Source: Mikania micrantha (Eukaryota; Streptophyta; Magnoliopsida; Asterales; Asteraceae). Taken from it: DNA of 64,000 bases. Positions 33,435-44,687 of this stretch are shown here, one piece after another; the stretch's first letter is position 1, and each line of letters opens with the position of its first letter. The stretch is from contig CM018680.1 of NCBI GenBank assembly GCA_009363875.1, positions 66,992,639 through 67,056,638 of the forward strand, given 5' to 3'. The position numbers were made by a program, and so were the translations under genes. The notes below the pieces were generated by a model, which saw nothing but the letters and a program-made list of their open reading frames with translations, was not told the DNA's origin and searched no databases.

Positions 33435-33596
33435 TTGTTCACTTATGTAATTATTGTATCCATCATTACTGTACGTAGTCATGTTCTCTACTGTGTTTTG
33501 GTTCTTGTGTGTTGGTTCATCTAGCTCAATTGTTGGCTATACCTAAGACACCATCATATGTGTTTCTATCATAAGTTATTTTCTAATCAACTTTGC

Positions 33597-33650
33597 TTGC
33601 AAAAAGCGTCTTCAATTAAAGTTATGAAGAGGCGAGAACTATAAGCACTA
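33597..33650 (+). pseudogene. Fragment of SCPL exon 8
   Basis: TTCAATTAAAGTTATGAAGA followed by GGCGAGAACTA is a decayed copy of the exon 8 end and donor region (28690-28717). The donor GT is lost. Confidence 0.65.
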
Positions 33651-33884
33651 GTATTGATGAACTACAGGGAATCGTCTTTGCAATCCATAATCAAGAAATC
33701 AAGACGAGAAGAATAAGAACAAGAAAATACCTATGCTTTTGATAATATGTTCGAACATTTACAGACAACCACAAATACAAAGATTCCAACTTGACATATT
33801 ACATCCCTAAACTAATTACATATACTCAATTTGACATAAAAACGTACTTAGTATAAAATACTTTTTTGACCCGTTAGGATGTTA

Positions 33885-34391
33885 AAGAGACAGTTTATTT
33901 GGATCTGAATGAGTTTGAATCTGAATAGTGTTAAGATTCAGACCGTTTGTTTCATGAAAAGAAAACACATCTGAATGGGTAAAAATGTCTTACCTAAGGT
34001 CTGATTCATTCATACTTGGGAAGTAGTCTGAATGAGAAGAGAAGAGGGTCTGGGAAGAGGGCGACGACCGAAGGATCGACGACTGTCACTCCACCACCGC
34101 TTCAGGGATGACCTAAGGCGAATGAATGAAGCCTCTAACCAAGGTCGTCCGAAGGCGAAGGCGAAGACGAGGCTGACGATGACGAATAGCAACAGCGAAG
34201 AGGACGGCGAAGATGTCGATGGGGGCGACTGAAATTTAGGGTTTTGTCAATAATGTGGGTATTTTGTATTTTGATTCTGATGCTAAACCAAACAGTATAA
34301 CTGCTTCAGCAATTAACGGTTCATATCCTCTTAACCATTCAAGAACCTTATCCGTTCAGCACTTAATGATCCAGACATTATTAAATGACCC
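33885..34391. mobile_element. PIF/Harbinger-type non-autonomous element, second member
   Basis: Flanked by TTA (33882-33884, 34392-34394). It shares the subterminal GATTCAGACCGTTTGTTT and TTCAGCACTTAATGAT phrases with the 29639 element; its core is a GA/GC-rich GCGAAGGCGAAG-type repeat. Confidence 0.65.
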
Positions 34392-34427
34392 TTAACTTGA
34401 GTTAACAATTACTAAGGCCAACAGTAT

Positions 34428-34552
34428 CAAAACCAAATGAACTTTGTGAACATGATACAATGCTAGAAAATTTAACTGCATAAGCCATATAAATCTTGCA
34501 AACATTCTGGATCCATGTTGTATGAGGGCGAATGTGATGTAATCTCTCTCTA
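34428..34552 (+). pseudogene. Fragment of SCPL intron 8 and exon 9
   Basis: CCAAATGAACTTTGTGAACA through AATGTGATGTAATCTCTCTC aligns with 28738-28858. The exon part has changes (TGCAG lost; CTGGATCCATGTTG), so it is dead. With 33597-33650 it marks a former tandem SCPL copy, split by the element at 33885. Confidence 0.8.
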
Positions 34553-35136
34553 GCTTCCTCTATCTCTCTCTCTTCACACACACATATACAACAAACACCA
34601 TGTATACAACACACCTATATACTTTTAATATATTATTACTTTATTACTTAAAATATTAAATTATAAGAAATTAAAATAATATTTCATATCAATTAAAAAA
34701 TCGATTTACAATTTCTAAATTTTTATTATTTACTATTTATTATTTTTTATTCAATCAGTACAATGCATGGCGTAATAATCTCACCCGCTAATAAGAAAGT
34801 ATACTTAAATTAAATAATATGTTTTTAGGTTTTAAAAGGATGAAGATTGAGTTTTAGTTAATAATATATACATACATAAGTGTCTAGAATCAATCATAAA
34901 GTTTTACTCGCTAACCAAAGTGCCCAATAGTAATCACAAAAGAATTAGCCACCCATCATGTGTCTTGATTGAGATCATGATTGCATAAAAAATGGTATGA
35001 ATAGGGTTCCTTGAAGGCTCAAAATCTTCTCTTTTTTGTTCATAAAAAAATCTAGAAGTGAATGAATTCAAAACCCTAAAATCAGGGTTTAAATACGGTT
35101 AAAATAAGCCGAGTTTATAATTTTCTCAAATGTGAG
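34553..35136. other. AT-rich intergenic, nothing assigned
   Basis: CT/CA microsatellites at the left, then AT-rich DNA without gene signals. Confidence 0.5.
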
Positions 35137-35343
35137 TGTATGATATGTCGGGCCTCGGCATATTATACACCCAATCAAAACCCATACGTTGCAAGTATTC
35201 TGTCTACGTTGAAGATCGGACATTACATAAGCCAGACATATGATATGTTGGTCATTGGTGGGCGTAGCATACACCCAACAAAACCCATACATTGCAAGTT
35301 TTCTATCTACTTTGAAGAACAAGTGTCCCATAAGTTGGGCTTA
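35137..35343. repeat. Two tandem units of about 105 bp
   Basis: Both units start TATGATATG and share ATACACCCAA and AAAACCCATAC; a third unit starts after the Reina-like insertion (TATGATACGCTCC at 40251), so the element landed in the array. Confidence 0.75.
35339..35343. repeat. Target-site duplication GCTTA, left
   Basis: GCTTA before the LTR start TGATACG, repeated at 40248-40252. Confidence 0.9.
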
Positions 35344-35567
35344 TGATACGTTTATTATTCGTTTTGTTCATTTCTCATTTGTCAAGGCCCATTATGTCCT
35401 TTCTCTATTGTTTGGGTTTATTATTTTATTATGTTTTAGTATGGGGAGGAATAATGTAATTGCATGGCTACTTAATTGGAAGGTAGTGCTGATTGAATCA
35501 TCAGCTTATTTTGCAAAATTCTCTTCTCCTAATTTTTAGTCTCTCTTCTACGGTTCAAACCCTATCA
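35344..35567 (+). repeat. 5' LTR of the Reina-like element
   Basis: TGATACGTTTATTATTCG to CCCTATCA; partner of 40022-40247. Confidence 0.93.
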
Positions 35568-35568
35568 A

Positions 35569-35581
35569 GGGTATCAGAGCC
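35569..35581 (+). other. Primer-binding site (tRNA-Met)
   Basis: GGGTATCAGAGCC follows the LTR directly; it matches the tRNA-iMet site at 12 of 13 bases. Confidence 0.8.
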
Positions 35582-35615
35582 GTTCTGATCACCCGTCGCA
35601 ATCATCATCATTACC

Positions 35616-36744
35616 ATGACGAACACTCGCAACCAAGATGTTGACAACACCCTCAAGAATCACGACAAAGCAATCTCGGAGATTAAAGTAGCGTTGTCAG
35701 CTCTAATGAAACAACAAGAACGGTCAGCCAAACAACAAGAAGAATTTTTGAAGGCTGTACGGGATAACTCAGTCAAAGTTAGTAGCAGTGAGTTTAACTC
35801 GGGTTCATCGTTCTCGTTTGGCAATTCCAACTCGGGAGGTAACCGACCCATACGGATCCGAAAGATTGAATTTCACAGGTTTTCAGGAGAAGACGTGGAG
35901 TCTTGGTTTCACCATTGTGAGCATTTTTTTGGTGATTGATGAGACTCCGGATACGATGAAGCTTAGGCATGTTGTCATTCATTCGGAAGGAAATGCTATT
36001 CAATGGCATAGGGCATTCATGCGCATATGTGGAGCCACTGTATATGAAATTTCGTGGGAAGAATATGCATGAGCTATTTCAACCCGTTTCTCTAATGCTA
36101 TGTTTGAAGAACCAATGGAAGAAATAGCCTCCCTCACACAGAAAGGTTCACTTCAGGAGCTTAACACGGATTTTGATGCATTATTAAACAATGTAACACT
36201 GAGCGAAACCCAAGCTATTAGCCTTTATCTTAAAGCCCTCCACCCGGACATTCGTGGGCCGGTTAAGATGTTTAAACCACGAACCTTACATGAAGCTTAC
36301 GGGTTAGCGAAGATCCAATCCTTAAATAATGATAATTTGGAGGGTAAATTGAAATCAGGGAGGGGAGACGTGGGAGGTTCAAGAATTAATGACAACTCAA
36401 GAATTGTACTTCCTACTAATGCAACAAAACTACCACTCCTACCCACACCCAACCGAAATATAGTTCCAAACACTAAATTGGTCGGTAACCGTCGTCTCAC
36501 TAGTAAGGAGTTGGAACAAAAACGGGCGAAAGGAGAGTGTTTTTGGTGTACGGAAAAATTTGTACCAGGCAACACATGTGCACACCCTCGCAAACAACTA
36601 TTTATCATTGAAGCCGATGAAGATATAGAGGAGGGCGTGGATGAAACCGTAAATGAGGAAGAGGAAGACCCCCCAGATTTCTATTCATGCATTGATGGGT
36701 ATTCCATCTTATTCAACCATGCGGGTACAAGGGTCCATGGGTAA
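35616..36744 (+). pseudogene. gag: gag of the Reina-like element (frameshift, stop)
   Basis: Starts MTNTRNQDVDNT with a heptad-like N-terminus, then the capsid pattern KIEFHRFSGEDVESWFHHCE. The frame changes near 35927 in a T run, an in-frame TGA lies at 36070-36072, and reading continues to 36744 with FKPRTLHEAYGLAKIQ. A CFWCTEKFVPGNTC knuckle lies at about 36538-36580. Confidence 0.85.
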
Positions 36745-37294
36745 TCGGCAGCTTCACATACTTATCGATTCGGGATCAACCCACAATTTCCTTAAAGATA
36801 GGTTAGCAAGGAAGTTACAATGTGATATCAAGGAAATTGCATCACTAAACGTGGGTGTAGCTGACAGTAAACGACTCATGTGTAATCGGGTATGTCATAA
36901 TTTCCAGTGCAATATGCAGGGAAATTGGTTCACAACCGAGGTACTTTTATTGCAACTTGAGAATTATGATATGATATTGGGGGTGCAATGGCTTTTACCC
37001 TTGAATGACATCCTGTGGAACTATAAAAAAATGACCATGAAATTTAGTGTGGATGGCAAGCAGTATGAACTAAGAAGATTGCAAAACAATATATTTTCAG
37101 TATGCTCAGTTGAAAAAATGGGAGAGTTATTAAACAAACATTCCAAGGAGGGGAATTTACAATTATTTAGCTTGCAATTGACAAGTGGGGACCCCGAAAA
37201 GAATTATCAATCACGAGTAATCGACATTCCGGATGAACCACACGATTCCCTACCATGGAAGTCACTAATTTTGAGGTTTTCAAGGGTCTTTTAG
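36700..37294 (+). pseudogene. pol: Protease region of the Reina-like element
   Basis: Another frame than gag: HILIDSGSTHNFLKD at about 36756 is the aspartic protease site, followed by ENYDMILGVQWL. It ends at a stop at 37292 after a further frame break. Confidence 0.85.
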
Positions 37295-37386
37295 GTACCA
37301 ACGCTTTTGATCATAAAATAGTATTAAAAGAGGGAACGGAACCTATTAGTCAAAGACCTTATTGATACCCGGCAGTTCAAAAGGAT

Positions 37387-38175
37387 GTGAAAGAAAAAAC
37401 CACCCGAGTGTTGTTAGATTCGAGGGTCATTCAAAACAGTCAAAGTTCATTTGCAGCCCCGGTTGTATTGGTAAAGAAAAAAGACGGTCAGTGGAGAATG
37501 TGTATGGACTACCGCCGACTTAATGACGCAACAGTAAAAGATAAGTTTCCAATTCTGTTGATCGAAGAATTGTTGGATGAATTGGGTGGTGCATCTTTTT
37601 TCTCTAAACAAGATTTAAGATATGGTTATCACCAGGTTAGAATGGCACCTCAAGATGTTCATAAAACGGCATTTCGAACTCACGAGGGTCACTATGAATT
37701 CCTTGTCATGCCATTTGGACTCACTAACGCACCGGCAACGTTCCAGGCTCTCATGAACCATATTTTTAGACTCTTGCTTAGAAAAGGGGTGTTGGTGGTT
37801 TTCGATGACATCCTCGTTTATAGCCGAAACCGGGAAGATCATATTTGGCACTTGGAACAAGTTCTTTCCATAATGCAAGAAAATAAGTTGTTTGCCAAGG
37901 AGGCAAAGTGCGTGTTCAGGGGTCGAGTGGTGGAATACTTGGGAAATATCATGTCACATGAAGGCGTAAGGACATACCCGACAAAGATCAAAACTATTAA
38001 ACAACTTCGGGGATTTTTGGGGTCAGCCAGGTATTACCGACGATTTATTCGGTCCTTTGGAATGATTGCGAAGCCACTCACATATTTGTTGAAGAAGGAC
38101 GCGTTTAGGTGGGGCTCTGAGGCCCAAGAAGCGTTTGAACGACTCAAGGGGCGCTCTCTTCGGCACCGGTTTTAG
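37387..38175 (+). pseudogene. pol: Reverse transcriptase of the Reina-like element
   Basis: VKKKDGQWRMCMDYRRLN, FSKQDLRYGYHQVRM, FGLTNAPATFQ and the catalytic VVFDDILVYS (about 37795) are present, then GFLGSARYYRRFIRSF. The frame is lost at 38173 just before RNase H. Confidence 0.9.
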
Positions 38176-39182
38176 CACTACCCGACCCCACTAAATAGTT
38201 TGTGATAGAGACGGATGCATCATCAGGGGGAGTGGGAGCGGTTCTGATGCAGGATCCCCATCGTGTATCCTTCTTGAGCCGAGCTTTATCGCCAAGACAA
38301 AATACTCTTTCGGTCTATGAAAAAGAATTGTTGGCAATTATGATGGCAGTTAAACAATGACATTACTACCTCATCACTGTTCCCTTCCTTATTCGCACCT
38401 ATCAGAGAAGTCTCAAGCACCTCCTAACTCAGAAAGTGACAACTCCCTTGCAACATAAGTGGCTCACAAAACTTATGGAGTATGATTATTGTATTGAATA
38501 CTAAAAGGGAAAAGAGAACGCGGTAGCTGATGCACTATCCCGGGTACAAGGGACGGATCTGTTTGTAACAGCGGTGTCACAAATTGAACCTCTACTCTTA
38601 CAAAGAATCACGAATAGCCAAAATATTGATATAGACGTGCAAAAAATTATAAAGAAAATTATAACAGTGCGGGGTTTACCCAAGTTTACTTGGAATGGAA
38701 AATGGTTGCCCAAGGAAAATCGCATGGTGGTGGGTAACGATATGGCTTTACGTGAAGAAATAGTAAAACTTTGCCATGAGTCACCTATTGGGGGGCATTC
38801 AGGGGTTCGAGCTACGGTTCAACGGATTAAAGGTTTGTTTTTTTGGAAGGGGATCACAAAAGTGATGCGGCAGGTAATAAGGGGGTGTGACGTTTACATG
38901 CGAGCCAAACACGAGAACGTGGCCTCGCTCGGTCTACTAAAACTGTTACCTATTCCAGACACTATTTTTACCTACATATCAATGGATTTTATTGGTGGGT
39001 TACCTAAGGTCAAGGGTAAGGACTCCATTTTTGTGGTGGTGGACCGGCTCACAAAATATGGACACTTCATGACGCTGGGTCACCCGTTTTCGGCGAAAGA
39101 CGTGGCCCAAATTTTTTTAGACAACGTGTACAAGTTGCATGGATCTCTGAGACCCGATATTTTTGAGCTCTTTTTGGACTGA
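38176..39182 (+). pseudogene. pol: RNase H and integrase N-terminal half of the Reina-like element
   Basis: RNase H (ETDASSGGVGAVLM near 38211; ADALSRVQ near 38526) carries stops at 38358 and 38502. Integrase has the zinc-domain His pair and one Cys, but the second Cys of the CxxC is Tyr (CDVYMRAKH). The core shows MDFIGGLP and VVVDRLTKYGHF; the frame is disturbed around 39150-39205, where the second catalytic Asp should be, and ends in TGA. Confidence 0.85.
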
Positions 39183-39992
39183 ATTCTTACACCTCCAGGG
39201 GTAGATGCTAAAGTATCTACGGCTTGTCACCCGCAAACGGATGGCCAAACCGAGGTGGTGAACCGATGTTTGGAGGGGTACTTGAGGTGTATGGTGATGG
39301 AAAGACCGCATACGTCGATCAAATGGGTTGCGCTAGCGGAATGGTGGTATAATACCACATTCCATTCGTCCTTGGGCCGATCTCCATTTAAGGCTCTTTA
39401 CGGGTATAGTCCTCGTTTACACATCCCATATATTCCCAAGGACACAGTAGATAAAGATGTGGATGAGATGATGCAAGATCGAGAAGCGGCAGTAAGAGTG
39501 TTGAAGCAATCACTGTTAAAAGCTCAAATTCGTATGAAACAACAAGCGGATAAACACCGGTCGAAAATGAGTTTTGAACCGGGTATGTGGGTTTACCTTA
39601 AACTTCAACTGTACATGCAAAACTCATTGCGGGTTCACAAGCACTTGAAACTTACGCCTAAATATTTCGGCCCATTTTTAATAGTGAAAAAAGTTGGCTC
39701 GGTTGCGTACATGTTAGACTTACCAGAGGAAGCACACATACATCATGTCTTTCACGTTTCATTGCTTAAGGAGGCGGTTGGGCCTCCAACTAAAGTTATT
39801 CCCTTCCCCGTGGCGTTCCGTTTCACACTTCAACCACAAGCTGTGTTGGATCGTAAGTGGGTTAAGAGAGGTAATAGGGCAGCTATGAAGGTGTTGATAC
39901 ATTGGCATGGTCAGACAACACAAAATGCCACATGGGAGTTCTTGGATGACATGAGCCTGCGTTTTCCGGATTTTTCCGAGCTCACTTCTTGA
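39183..39992 (+). pseudogene. pol: Integrase C-terminal half and chromodomain-like tail, Reina-like element
   Basis: STACHPQTDGQTEVVNRCLE holds the catalytic Glu. Then come KALYGYSPRL, a GMWVYLKLQ motif, KVGSVAYMLDLPEEAHIHHV and FHVSLLKE. The tail KVLIHWHG, ATWEFLDDM and FPDF is chromodomain-like. Stop at 39990. Confidence 0.88.
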
Positions 39993-40010
39993 GGACAAAA
40001 AGTGGGTTAC

Positions 40011-40021
40011 GGGGGAAGTAT
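40011..40021 (+). other. Polypurine tract of the Reina-like element
   Basis: GGGGGAAGTAT directly before the 3' LTR. Confidence 0.75.
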
Positions 40022-40247
40022 TGATACGTTTATTATTCGTTTTGTTTATTTCTCATTTGTCAAGGACCATTATGGCCTTTCTCTATTGTTTGGGTTTATT
40101 ATTTTATTATGTTTTAGTATCAGGAGGAATAATGTAATTGCATGGCTACTTAATTGGAAGGTAGTGCTGATTGAATCATCAGCTTATTTTGCAAAATTCT
40201 ATTCTACTAATTTTTAGTCTCTCTCTTCTACGGTTCAAACCTTATCA
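40022..40247 (+). repeat. 3' LTR of the Reina-like element
   Basis: TGATACGTTTATTATTCG to CCTTATCA, then the GCTTA duplication at 40248-40252. Confidence 0.93.
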
Positions 40248-40252
40248 GCTTA

Positions 40253-41519
40253 TGATACGCTCCTAGCCTGCAATTGTTCTCTATCTAATTTTTTTTTCAA
40301 TTTCCATTATTGGTCCACGCACTTTTACCCTTCGAATTACTCCATTAACACGTCATTAACGTGTACATATCTGCAAATCAGCAACACATATCACAACACC
40401 TTGTTCATGTAAATTTGCTCATAAAAATGATGAATTACATATATGTTAACAATGAAAAATTACCCAATCATCTACACCCACGTCTATCTATATAATACCA
40501 TAAAAACATAACAATTAAATAAATAAATCAAATACCGAATATTAATATTCAGTTAATAAATACAACTCAACAAATGAAATCGAATGATAAATATGGATAA
40601 GAATGTTTCAAAAAATTTAATTACAAGTTCTAACAAATTAACAAGTTGATTACTGTGCATTCGAGTTATTTGGATAACCGAGCTATATTTAATTTATTAA
40701 CTTCGACTCGATTAGTATTAACAAAGTGTAACGAATGACCTAATCACATATCTAATGTTTATAATAGTGAAAGTTCCATTTATAAATCACTGGAATTATT
40801 TAGTAACAGTCCGTCTAATTAGATACTACTTGATTCATAGACATAGTCTCTAACAGACCAAATTATGGTCCAATTTGAAAACCAACCTGTACGAGTAACA
40901 TCTCGATGAATCATATTACATTTAATTACCATGTGCATTCCCTTATTCACTTAGTTCAAAAACAAAATATGATTAGGAAGTGGAAACTGCTCACATTTAA
41001 ATTACAATCTATTGTCATTTAAAACACATAACCGATCGTATACCATTATAATTACGTCTTCATACTTTGGCAAAATCATTTACATTTCATCTTCATTATC
41101 ACACAAAGAGAAACACAATTACCGGAAACCATCATCAAGTTGCAATCGTAATCTATTTGATCTTATGTTCGGCTACACCATCTGGAACAAAAGGCAAAAC
41201 AGTGAAACTATTGGAACCCAAGATCGAATGTGATTGTGCATGCGTGTGCATAGAAAAAAAATCATAGACAAAAGTCTTCAATTTTGGCTTCACGTTCTAT
41301 TCTTTTTCTTTACATTATGTGGCTATTTCTAGCCATAATACATGAGAGTTACAAGATGGTTATTTGACAGTTAAATAACTGAATCTTTAACTAGTATTTG
41401 ACACAACTAAACTTATACTTGATACATCTAAATACATATACCAGATATCTATATTTGAGCAGTTTTGACCAATATTTTTACAACAATCCCCCCTTAATAT
41501 TTGCATAACGAACTAGATT
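40253..41519. other. Intergenic, nothing assigned
   Basis: AT-rich. The first bases continue the 105-bp tandem repeat interrupted at 35344. Short frames near 41012 show no family match. Confidence 0.45.
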
Positions 41520-41559
41520 TATTCATTATAGTAATGTTGGTTGTTCATCAATTATAAGA

Positions 41560-42100
41560 TGTGATTCTTGGTCCTTCTCTTATCTAGCCTTTCCTATCTC
41601 TTAAAGCATTCATATCCAAAATGACCATATTTACCACATTTATAAAATTTAGATTCACTCTTGTCATTGTTTTTATATTCAACACTTCTCCCACATCCTT
41701 TTTCTCCTTTAAACGAGCCTCTTCCACAACGAGGTTGATCACCACTATCTCTTCCATTTTTCCACTTTTCTTGATGATCATTTGCACTTGCTATTAGGAC
41801 GTTTCCTTGATCATTATCTTGAGATTCGTTTGACTTTTAATACGTTCTTCAAAGGCTATTATTCTTCCCACTGCTTCTTCAAATGTCATGTTGTCAATTT
41901 CGGTAGGAATTTCTTTGGAACCGAGTTAAGCAGCTTCCTATCAATTATCTTGTCTTTAAGGTAGTACCAAGATTTTTAAATTCTGACCTTATAGCATTCT
42001 ACTTTCCAGCAAAGTCGCTTACACTTTCAGTTTTCTCCATCTTTAACGCTTCTAACTCGCTTCTTAATGTTTGTAAACTTGCCTTTTTGTAATCCCTAGG
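41560..42100 (-). pseudogene. Ty1/copia gag remnant
   Basis: On the minus strand, in broken frames: ARLQTLRSELEALKMEKTES VSDFAGK (about 42090-42015), then a LGTTLKDKIIDRKLLSSVPK-like stretch (about 41975-41915) and a zinc knuckle YKCGKYGHFGYEC (about 41650-41600). These are the marks of copia Gag. No LTR or pol found with it. Confidence 0.7.
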
Positions 42101-42155
42101 GTTTGTTTCAAAAATCGAATAATTATAATCTTGTTCAAATTCTAAGAAAGAAAAG

Positions 42156-44671
42156 TGTGGGGTATTTACTTTGAAATATTTGTATGTAATATATACATAT
42201 AATATACAACTTGATAAACGTTAATTAAAGTTATGAAAATCTTTAAAAAGGATTATAAACCCTTATACATACACAAAAATATATTGGTTATAATCTAAAT
42301 GAATAATTAACAAATAAAATAAAATAAAATAAAAGCTTATTACATAAAATATAACAACTATCAAATATTTTATAAAAATAATTCTTATACATTTAAATAT
42401 GTATAAGGTGTAAAAAAATTATTATGAAGTTTATTAACATAAAATGATGGAGTATAAACTAAGGGGTTCAAAAGTGAAAAAAATAAAAAAACAAAGTTCT
42501 AAATTGAAATCTAAAATATTTAAGCTAATTGTAAATGAAATGAAACCACAGGGACTAAAAGAACCAAGGACAGAAAGTCCTTTTTCTTCCTCCACACAAC
42601 AGGTCATTGTTCGTCCCCTTTCCCCGATGATTTTAAATCCAAATCACAAACGCGTCATTTATTTGAATCAAACAAAAATGGAAACTACAAATCATTCCCT
42701 TATTCTCGCGAACCTACTGGAATCATCAATTTAACATTTTAGGAGCTAATAATAATCAATTTCAATCGTAACCATCTCGACTTTAACTCTCGATCAAACA
42801 GTGGTATTGAAATAAAATATAACCCAATTAAAGATTCCAACACATTGGCGGCACCTGCAAGAAAATCATAATACTCTCAGTCTGATCGCAGATCATCTGA
42901 TTCTTTGTGACTCAAGTTTCACCCACAACCGAATACGTCTTACAAACAAAATCCTTCAATTCGGTTCCATACCAGGTAATTCTTGTTATGCAAGTGTTTG
43001 AAATCATCTGAAAAACGAAAGCCCTCTGTAAATTTCATACGAAAAGTGTCTAATCCAGCCAATTTGAATCAAACTGGTTTTCAGGTTCATAAAGATGCTG
43101 GGGATTTTCCTCAAACTTATGTTAATAAATATTTCAAACATTCACAAACATAAAACGATGGCCTAGCCCAGTGGTTAGTCCGTTTGACTATAAGAGTACG
43201 GGTCACGGGAACCGGTTTTGACCATTTTTATTTTTATTTTTTTTGTTTTGTTTAAATAAAATTTTATATATATACATATATATATATAATATAATAATAA
43301 TAGATCATAAAGTGCTCTTATAAGCAGTCTCGAAGGAAAAAAAACATTTTTATAAAGTCTTACAACATTATTTTAGTATTTACTCAATTTTCCAATTTTA
43401 TAAATGATTTAAAAAATTCATTTAAATTAGTATGTTATTTAAATAAAACACCAATAAAATTCTTTTAAAACAATAAATTTGAGATGTATAAATTTGAAAT
43501 ATTTTTATATAAGTATTCTAGAATTTATTTATTAAAGTTACAAAATATTTGTTATGCTTATTTAAATACAGTATGATTAAGCTAATAATTGGAATATATT
43601 TATATCTAAACATTCTAAGACTTTATATGAATTAAAAAAATAAATTAATTATAATTCTTATAAAATAAAGTCTAAATTATCAAAAGTCAAGACCCCAAAT
43701 TTCCCAAACCCGATTAATTATACTTGTTATGTGAACTCTTAGACTAGGATCTAAATACTCGAGAACACGAACACTAAGTCCCATTCTTTATACTCATACA
43801 TTCTCATATTCGAATCAGGTTATCGTTGGTCTTCAGTGTATCTCAACTGACATAAGTTGTAATATTCGGATTGTAACACAACTTGTGAGTTAATTCTTAC
43901 TCCCTTTTTATATTTTGTAATTTTTTTTGGGATGTTACATATGTCTTATGAAAAAACATATTCATATAGTCAAAACATGTATACATGAGGCAAACTCTCA
44001 AGCTTAGTAAACATGATTTAGATGCTATGTGAACTTATATGCTAATTGTTATGTGGGAATTAGGTTAGAAGATGTTTCATACATCAAACATATACTAGTA
44101 CATGGTAGCCTAAGAATGTTGCTACATTATTCGCAATGACTCATGTCTTGTGGAAAAAAGGTGAAATGTACACAAAGATAAACATAAACATTATGATGTA
44201 CATTGTTTAAGTCAAAGACCTAGCTAGTCTTGATTTAAGCTTTGTAATATCACATGTTTGGATTCTTGCTTTGTGCTACTTGAAACTTACATACGCTTTA
44301 GATCTTGTTCTATTTAGTTTAATAGTTTCACATCTTTTTATACGTATTATATTAAAATGCTTTGAATTGCTCACAAACTATGCAAATAGTTGACCTTTAT
44401 TTTACATATGTAACATGATAAGATGAAGAACAATGCTGAATACTTAATGTAGGTTTAGAGGACCTAGCTAAATTTTAAAAAATATTATTTATTTCCTTTG
44501 TATTTCAAATTGGACGATTGTAAATGAATATTTTGATTTGGTTAAATTAATGAATGTTTGCATTCGATTTAATATGGGTGTATAAATACTTAAACTTTAA
44601 CATAGCACCATGAGCTTTTGAGCATTCACAATCGCGCCCAAACGTATTCCGCCGTCGGTCAGGGTGTGACA
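42156..44671 (+). repeat. 5' LTR of a Tekay-type relative (start uncertain)
   Basis: It ends GGGTGTGACA at 44671, followed by a tRNA-Met site, so it is a 5' LTR. The phrase GTATTCCGCCG before its end matches the LTR at 1454. The start at TGTGGGGTAT is a guess from the TG rule and size. An internal TGGCCTAGCCCAGTGGTTAG near 43163 looks like a tRNA A-box, possibly a SINE remnant. Confidence 0.55.
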
Positions 44672-44674
44672 GAT

Positions 44675-44687
44675 TGGTATCAGAGTC
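44675..44687 (+). other. Primer-binding site (tRNA-Met)
   Basis: TGGTATCAGAGTC, one mismatch to the tRNA-iMet site, 3 bp after the LTR. Confidence 0.85.

Larger units (their letters stand above)
35344..40247 (+). mobile_element. Decayed Ty3/gypsy chromovirus, Reina-like
   Basis: A 4,904-bp element with short LTRs (224 and 226 bp) and GCTTA duplications. The small size, short LTRs and a chromodomain-like integrase end fit the Reina clade. LTRs differ by about 8 substitutions and one 2-bp indel (near 3.6% by hand count), so it is older than the element at 2242. At least four frame changes and several stops break gag-pol. Confidence 0.92.

Noticed and set aside
35140..35346. Frames on both strands in the 105-bp repeats
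   Set aside because: Tandem repeat without stops; no protein similarity.
42444..42734. 96-codon frame
   Set aside because: Within LTR-like sequence, lysine-rich low complexity, no motif.
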